A stretch of DNA of 64,000 nucleotides, from the NCBI GenBank assembly GCA_947623455.1, contig OX392530.1, forward strand, positions 30,721,405 to 30,785,404. The letters are read 5' to 3'. This document shows positions 27,901 through 36,900 of this stretch, piece after piece. Positions within the stretch are counted from its first letter, which is position 1; the number at the start of each line of letters is the position of its first letter. The DNA is from Mimachlamys varia. Taxonomy: Eukaryota > Mollusca > Bivalvia > Pectinida > Pectinidae. Position numbers and translations under genes: made by a program. A model generated the notes under the pieces. It had not been told where the DNA came from. It searched no databases and saw only the letters and a program-made list of their open reading frames with translations.

Positions 27901-30900
27901 CAACAGTAACAGTGAACTGTGTATGTTAATTTTAGTTTGATGACAAATAAATCTGGAAAAATGTGCTGCTTGCATAAACAATGCATCACTAATCAAATTT
28001 TAATTTTGAAATTTAACTGAAGAATTTTTTTAAACTTTATAGTTTAAAATGTCTTTAAGAAATGAAACGGAAAGTTATAAAAAACAACAATCCCTGAAAA
28101 AAGTTGAAATGATTGAGATCTGATGCAAACACCTACACCATCACTTACATAACAACAATTCCAATACATATAATATGTAATAAAGGCATAATTGCACATT
28201 AAATATCAACTTTAGTTAACAACATTTACCAGTATGAAACAAATTGTTTTAACCTACAACCATCTTGTTGGCCCAGGTATCATTGCATGTGGGGGATCTT
28301 GAAATCCGTAGCACCAACATTTCTAAAAACCTTGAAGGTGGTTATAGGCAGGTAACCCCATACTTTTTCATGTCCCTGTTATGGGTGGTTAAAGGCAGGT
28401 AACCCCATACCTTTCCATGTCCATGTTATGGGTGGTTATAGGCAGGTAACCCCATACCTTTCCATGTCCCTGTTATGGGTGGTTAAAGGCAGGTAACCCC
28501 ATACTTTTTCATATCCCTGTTATGGGTGGTTAAAGGCAGGTAACCCCATACCTTTCCATGTCCCTGTTACGGGTGATTATAGGTAGGTAACCCCATACCT
28601 GTCCATGTCCCTGTTATGGGTGGTTATAGGTAGGTAACCCCATACCTTTCCATGTCCCTGTTATGGGTGGTTATAGGTAGGTAACCCCATACCTTTCCAT
28701 GTCTCTGTTATGGGTGGTTATAGGTAGGTAACCCCATACCTTTTTATGTCCCTATTATGGGTGGTTATAGGTAGGTAATTCCATACCTTTCCATGTCCCT
28801 ATTATGGGTAGTTATAGGTAGGTAATTCCATACCTTTTTATGTCCCTATTATGAGTGGTTATAGGTAGGTAATTCCATACCTTTCCATGTCCCTGTTATG
28901 GGTGGTCAGGTGATGAAGTAGATAACAAACATTGCCTTTCACTAGAGCGGCCAGAGTTTAATTCCCTAATTGGATGTAAAATGGGTTTCCACCACCTATA
29001 AGTGCTAACATCTTGGTCAACAACAGTGATTAATATAAGCTGAAATAGTTGTAAAATAACGTCGGTTTTGATTTCTCATCCAACAAGGAATCAAACCCCA
29101 GGTGCCCTAGGCTGTGTTGGTTTGAAATCTGTATTTGGCCTCAGTCTTTCCACAGGCCTCATATCATATTTCTGCATTCCACTTCCCCAAACCATGTAAA
29201 TAATATTTCAGCTATATTTCAAAAGGTGCATGAATATGAAAATCATAACAGCTATATTTCAAAAGGTGCATGAATATGAAAATCATAACAGCTATATATT
29301 CAAAAGGTGCATGAATATGAAAATCATAACAGCTATATTTCAAAAGGTGTATGAATATGAAAATCATAACAGCTATATTTCAAAAGGTGCATGAATATGA
29401 AAATCATTAAAATAGTAATTGGGTATGTCATATATATATAGTCTTATTGGTTTACAGAAATACAAATGCACTAGATGGTCGGAGTATACATATAATTATT
29501 TCTTGTAAAAACATGAACATAAAATAAATCTGTGTCAATATATAAAGAAAGATCAGGTATCAAAAGTTTCTTTTACCTGTATGCACCTAGATGTCAATAT
29601 CATGTTATCCGACAGGTAGAAAATAATTACGTGACAGCACCGATCAAGCTCCCTTGGCCAATAACTTGTATAAGTGAATGCTTCACAATTGGCTCCTATC
29701 ACGAGAATTAGCACCTTGTTTTGTAAGATACCACGAAACGAAAAGTAGACAGTGAAAATATGATTAGTACCTTTAGCTATAGCTTTTGTGCGAGTCTAGC
29801 TTATTGTTATCTGAATTGTCCAATGTACTTGGCTGAATGAAGGTTGAAAATACGGAACACACGTCAAGCAATGGTATTGGGTGAATTCGTTTTTCCAATA
29901 TACAAATGTAACAGGTCAATGGTCGAAGTATAATCCCAATATCTCAAGCTATTGACATGCATGTTTGAGCAATTATATCACAATTACTTCCTTCAAAGAT
30001 AAAAATTATCAAAATTCAAAAGGAAATCCTTGTTAACCCAGATTAGAAAACTAGAAATATGTCTGAAAGACATGAAGTGCTCACACCTCCTGAAGATTTC
30101 ACTTAAGTATTCGCCGTAAATAGCGCACAGAGTACCTAAAAATTGGTTTCTAAGGGGGTGCTTAATAGGTTAAAAAAAAAGAAGATATGAACAAAAACTG
30201 TTGTTTCTATAAAGTCTTTGAGTACAATGTTTTGTGACTGAGAATGGGTAGTATGATGTCATGTGCGAATATTATTGTCATAAAATTTGGACAATATGGT
30301 ACTTACTGTTATTTGTGTTTTTTTCCAGTAAACATGCGCATAGGTGTACTAAACTGGGGGCCTGATATATATATATTTACATTTGCTCTGCATTGCCACT
30401 ATATAACACTACCAAGGCCAGTTCCGTGTTATGAGACCATCACACTGGAGTGGTTATAATATGACGTCATTACGATTGTGATGTCAAAATCATAACGTTG
30501 GAGATGGCTGGCCGATACTAGGCTGTTGGCTGTTTCATTTATGTAAAAAAAAAAAAATGTAAATATAAGCAATAAACAGCATTCAGTTCCGTGTTATGGT
30601 CCTATAACACGGAACAGGATTGCAGACAAATAATCATAACGCGCTAATGTACGTCATTCTTTTTGTCTGCAATCCTGTTCCGTGTTTAAATAATAATGAT
30701 AATATATCAACTGATTCAGTGAATTTGTTTACATATCTGTAAATAATAATACTAAAAAACACTTTACATGTATTTTTACATGATGATGGCTTTGCAGCTG
30801 CAATTAAACACTCAGAAAATAATGCTCGTGGAATGCAAGAAACGAGTAACTTCCTATCAATATCCCTGCTGTTTGTTTGCTATATATACTTGAAATCAAA

Positions 30901-33900
30901 TTTCAATGAATATCTTCGTTTATTGATCTTTTTGGCAATATGTTTTTGTCTACCTAATGCTACCAATTTCCCCCCAAACGCCGTAATTTCTCTCAATATT
31001 TAACATAGTGGAGAAATGTTCATGTAGTATCTAATAGAAACTCTGTTCCATTGTGCTATTTTGACCAATGTCCTCATGGCTGAGGTTGGTAACGTTTATT
31101 TGTCAGCATTCGTTTTGATCATACCTAACCAATAAAATGAGTCCCCAGATGAACCGAGTAGCTGTCATTCAAGTACTACCAAGCATTTCATTCTACAAAG
31201 CAGAGTACAAAATTCAGACATCAAATTCATGCTTCTAAGGTTCCGGAAGTTAAGAGTTATCGCCCCTAGCTGACCAAAGCACTTTACAATCATAACCAAT
31301 ACAAGCGCTGATAAGATATACCTCTTCAGCTTGTGCTGATCTAAAAAATGTGTATCGTAGCATGTTCGACCAGACAGTTAGAGATATGTTTAATATTGCA
31401 CATTCACAATAAGTGATTATGGTTGTGGTTATTTGTACAAATTGTTGGTGTACAGATATTGACAGGCGCCATGGTTTTTTGAACCTGGTGAACATATAAA
31501 GCTACAATATATTATATATTAAGCATAAAATTATATCAGTTATAAATAACACGGAAACACATGACGAAGGAAGACAATTTTTGACTCGTCACGTGCCCTG
31601 TCCAGGCGTCGAACTCATGATCTCCGGCACCAAATCGCCTAGCCAGAAATACCTGCGGCTGTTACCACTGCGCCAACTCGACATCCTCAATTAAGGATGT
31701 TTCGATGTCATAGTGAAAGACGGTCCAGTACTCTGACATGATCATAGTGGGAAATCGTCTATTATAGTGTTGTGAACACCTGGATCGCAATGCACATACA
31801 TACATGGATATGAATTGTACAAATATTACACATATCACATCAGTTATATATATGAGATGGCTTTTGAAATTCCATATCAGCCAAAACACAATTTCATCAG
31901 AACAAGGACACTCCAGCGATTAATTCCTACTTGGATAAAATAACAAACATGTACATACCAAGCATTCTGACATAGATGGCATTCTTGTCTTTTCTATCAA
32001 AGGAAATCCCTCCTCGTCTCTGAAACAGAAAATAAATACACATGTAAAACACTGCATAACATTATCTTAAGTTATCCAATCAACATCTGTACCAAGGGGA
32101 AATCCAGACTGTAATCGCAGAGTAATAAAATACTGGTAACCTATAAGGTAAGGTACAATATAGCAGATCACAACACCATTCTAACAGTACAGTGGGGCCT
32201 GCATTGCTCACTTCGGTAATCAATCTCTTAATGTTACCCTAAAGTCACCTAACATCTATTAACTGTAAGACATTCAGAAGAACATATAAAGATTTTAATC
32301 AAACATATTTGACTCCTGTGACCTTGAAACTAAGACAAGAGGCCCACAGGATTTAACGGTCATCTGACAATATATTTTTTGTTGGTAATTGCAAAGTTGT
32401 TTAAAGATATTACCATATTTCACCCCCTGTGACCTTGTAAGAGGGTGAATGAACAAACTTGGTATTCCTTCATCTCAGCATACTACTAAGCAAAGTAGCT
32501 ATATCCTCGGACCTCTAGTTACAGGGAAGAAGTGTTTGAACATTTTTAAGACATTTGACTTTGTGACCTTGAAAGAGGGTCAGGGTTATTCATTTGAACA
32601 AACCTGGTAGCATCCTTCATACAGGTATGCTACAGGTCAAATATAAGTACTCCAGGCCTAACGGTAAGTCAGAAGATAAGTTTCTTGAAGATTTTCAGAC
32701 ATTTGACCCCTGTGACCTTGAAAGTACAAACTTGATAGCCCTTCATCCAATCATGCTACAGGCCAAACATCAGTCCCCAGGGCCTTATTGTTATTGGGAA
32801 AATTTGCTTAAAGTTTTTAACATATCTTTGACCCCTGTGACCTTTAAAGTCGGTCAAAGTCATTCATTTGAACAAACATGGTAACTCGTTTCATCCTAGT
32901 ATGTTACATGTGTAATATATCAACACTCTGGCCCTTTTGGTTGTTTAGAAGAAGTTGCTTAAAGATTTTAACATATTTGGCCCCTGTGACCTTGAAAGTA
33001 GGTCAAGGTCATTCATTTTAACATAATTGGCAGCCCTTTACCACAGCAGCTACATGCATAATATCATCACCATAGGCCTTTTGGTTATTGAGAAAAAGTT
33101 GATAAAGATTTTAAGATATTTGACCCCAAATTAACCTTGAAAGCATATCGTGGGGTGTATAGGTACAACTCTAACACAGTAATATAACAGGTCACCACAC
33201 CTGTATAGGTACATTCTAACACTGTAATATAACAGGTCACCACACCTGTATAGGTACAACTCTAACACAGTAATATAGCAGGTCACCACACCTGTATAGG
33301 TACAACTATAACACAGTAATATAACAGGTCACCACACCTGTATAGGTACAACTCTAACACAGTAATATAGCAGGTCACCACACCTGTATAGGTACAACTA
33401 TAACACAGTAATATAACAGGTCACCACACCTGTATAGGTACAACTCTAACACTGTAATATAACAGGTCACCACACCTGTATAGGTACAACTATAACACAG
33501 TAATATAGCAGGTCACCACACCTGTATAGGTACAACTATAACACAGTAATATAACAGGTCACCACACCTGTATAGGTACAACTCTAACACAGTAATATAG
33601 CAGGTCACCACACCTGTATAGGTACAACTCTAACACAGTAATATAGCAGGTCACCACACCTGTATAGGTACAACTCTAACACTGTAATATAACAGGTCAC
33701 CACACCTGTATAGGTACAACTCTAATACAGTAATATAGCATGTCACCACACCTGTATAGGTACAACTCTTACACAGTAATATAACAGGTCACCACACCTG
33801 TATAGGTACAACTCTAACAAAGTAATATAGCAGGTCACCACACCTGTATAGGTACAACTCTAACACAGTAATATAGCAGGTCACCACACCTGTATAGGTA

Positions 33901-36900
33901 CAACTCTAACACAGTAATATAACAGGTCACCACACCTGTATAGGTACAACTCTAACAAAGTAATATAACAGGTCACTACACCTGTATAGGTACAACTCTA
34001 ACAAAGTAATATAGCAGGTCACCACACCTGTATAGGTACAACTCTAACACAGTAATATAACAGGTCACCACACCTGTATAGGTACAACTCTAACACAGTA
34101 ATATAACAGGTCACCACACCTGTATAGGTACAACTCTAACACAGTAATATAACAGGTCACCACACCTGTATAGGTACAACTCTAACACAGTAATATAGCA
34201 GGTCACCACACCTGTATAGGTACAACTCTTAACACAGTAATATAACAGGTCACCACACCTGTACAGGTACAACTCTAACACAGTAATATAACAGGTCACC
34301 ACACCTGTACAGGTACAACTCTAACACAGTAATATAGCAGGTCACCACACCTGTATAGGTACAACTCTAACAAAGTAATAAAGCAGGTCACTACACCTGT
34401 ATAGGTACAACTCTAACACAGTAATAAAGCAGGTCACCACACCTGTATAGGTACAACTATAACACAGTAATATAACAGGTCACCACACCTGTATAGGTAC
34501 AACTCTAACACAGTAATATAACAGGTCACCACACCTGTATAGGTACAACTCTAACACAGTAATATAGCAGGTCACCACACCTGTATAGGTACAACTCTAA
34601 CACAGTAATATAGCAGGTCACCACACCTGTATAGGTACAACTCTAACACAGTAATATAACAGGTCACCACACCTGTATAGGTACAACTCTAACACAGTAA
34701 TATAGCAGGTCACCACACCTGTATAGGTACAACTCTAACACAGTAATATAGCAGGTCACCACACCTGTATAGGTACAACTCTAACACAGTAATATAGCAG
34801 GTCACCACACCTGTATAGGTACAACTCTAACACAGTAATATAGCAGGTCACCACACCTGTATAGGTACAACTCTAACACAGTAATATAACAGGTCACCTC
34901 ACCTGTATAAGTACAACTCTAACACAGTAATATAGCAGGTCACCACACCTGTATAGGTACAACTCTAACACAGTAATATAGCAGGTCACCACACCTGTAT
35001 AGGTACAACTCTAACACAGTAATATAGCAGGTCACCACACCTGTATAGGTACAACTATAACACAGTAATATAACAGGTCACCACACCTGTATAGGTACAA
35101 CTCTAACACAGTAATATAACAGGTCACCACACCTGTATAGGTACAACTATAACACTGTAATATAACAGGTCACCTCACCTGTATAAGTACAACTCTAACA
35201 CAGTAATATAACAGGTCACCACACCTGTATAGGTACAACTCTAACACAGTAATATAACAGGTCACCACACCTGTATAGGTACAACTCTAACACAGTAACA
35301 TAGCATGTCACCACACCTGTATAGGTACAACTCTAACACAGTAATATAGCAGGTCACCACACCTGTATAGGTACAACTCTAACACAGTAATATAGCAGGT
35401 CACCACACCTGTATAGGTACAACTATAACACAGTAATATAACAGGTCACCACACCTGTATAGGTACAACTCTAACACAGTAATATAACAGGTCACCACAC
35501 CTGTATAGGTACAACTCTAACACTGTAATATAGCAGGTCACCACACCTGTATAGGTACAACTCTAACACAGTAATATAGCAGGTCACCACACCTGTATAG
35601 GTACAACTCTAACACAGTAATATAACAGGTCACCACACCTGTATAGGTACAACTATAACACAGTAATATAACAGGTCACCACACCTGTATAAGTACAACT
35701 CTTAACACAGTATTTATCATTACACCTGTACAGATAATATGGTATTGGTCAAGATTTTAGTCAGTGACTTTTTAGTACTTGCACTTTACAGGACATAGTT
35801 TGGCAGGGTCTGCCTTAATGACCTATTTCTTATATTACCTGTACCAAGCTAAGGAGATTTTTGGGCATTATGTTATTAACATTGTAACTCCAGGTTCCAT
35901 TCAATGTTCTTTAACAGTATATAAGCAGACATCTCAATTAACTACGACACATTGATTTCACTTAGACTGGCCTGTAGTATAAAATGTGAAGGAACTAATG
36001 CAGGATTACAGCTTAAATCATATATTTATTTTTTCAAATCAAAATATGTTATTTGTACTTAGGGCCGCACCACATAGTGGCACATAATGCCTAATAGCGA
36101 TTGCTCCGTCCTTGCATCTTTGATTTCGTCCAAAACACATTTGTTTCTGCTCCGTTAATTTGTAACCTTGCCTGATTGTTAACCAACATAATAGAAGGTA
36201 TATTGTGTACTCTATTCATGTTTGTCCTCCAAAGATCTGAGGGTCTCAAACTTTAAGGTTTTGCATTGGACAACATTATTGTGGTTCTTAGTAATACTTT
36301 CTTGTTCAACCCAGGACTTTAAAATCATTCAGGATTATATCCTGACAAAACTTGCAGTATACTTACATCACCTCCACCCAGTGTGTAAATGCACTGCCGT
36401 TAGTTCACTATGACCTTGACCTAAATGTCAAAGGTGAAATAGTGCAAATTTTTCAAAAAGATCTTTGTGTTTATTACTTTTAAAGACACACTGATGAAAC
36501 TTGCAGTAGCCTGCATCAACCATAGATGATATACTGCAGCATGCATACACTTTCATTATCATGACAAAGGTAAAAACTGTCTGATTGCTTCAAACATTCA
36601 AAAGGGTATGCCAAGGTAGTTGCCAATTTCATGTAACAATATTAAGAGATTATATCTGACAAAACCTCAAGCTCATCAGATCAAAGATCAAGGTCAAATT
36701 TTTGCATCTTTTAAGTGCATCACAGTATATATATTATGACATTATGAAGTCTCAATTGACCAAACCTCAAGGTCATGATCAGATCAGAAGTCAAATTTCA
36801 CATCTCTTTAACTGCTGAACATTTTGTTAGGACAGTCTATAAAGAAACCGTGATAGTAACCAAACAAGGTATCACCAGACCAATTATCAAGGTCATCAGA

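Noticed and set aside
31585..31684. Functional tRNA gene
   Set aside because: A- and B-box-like motifs are present, but the stems do not pair; same conclusion for 43407-43490 and 18245.
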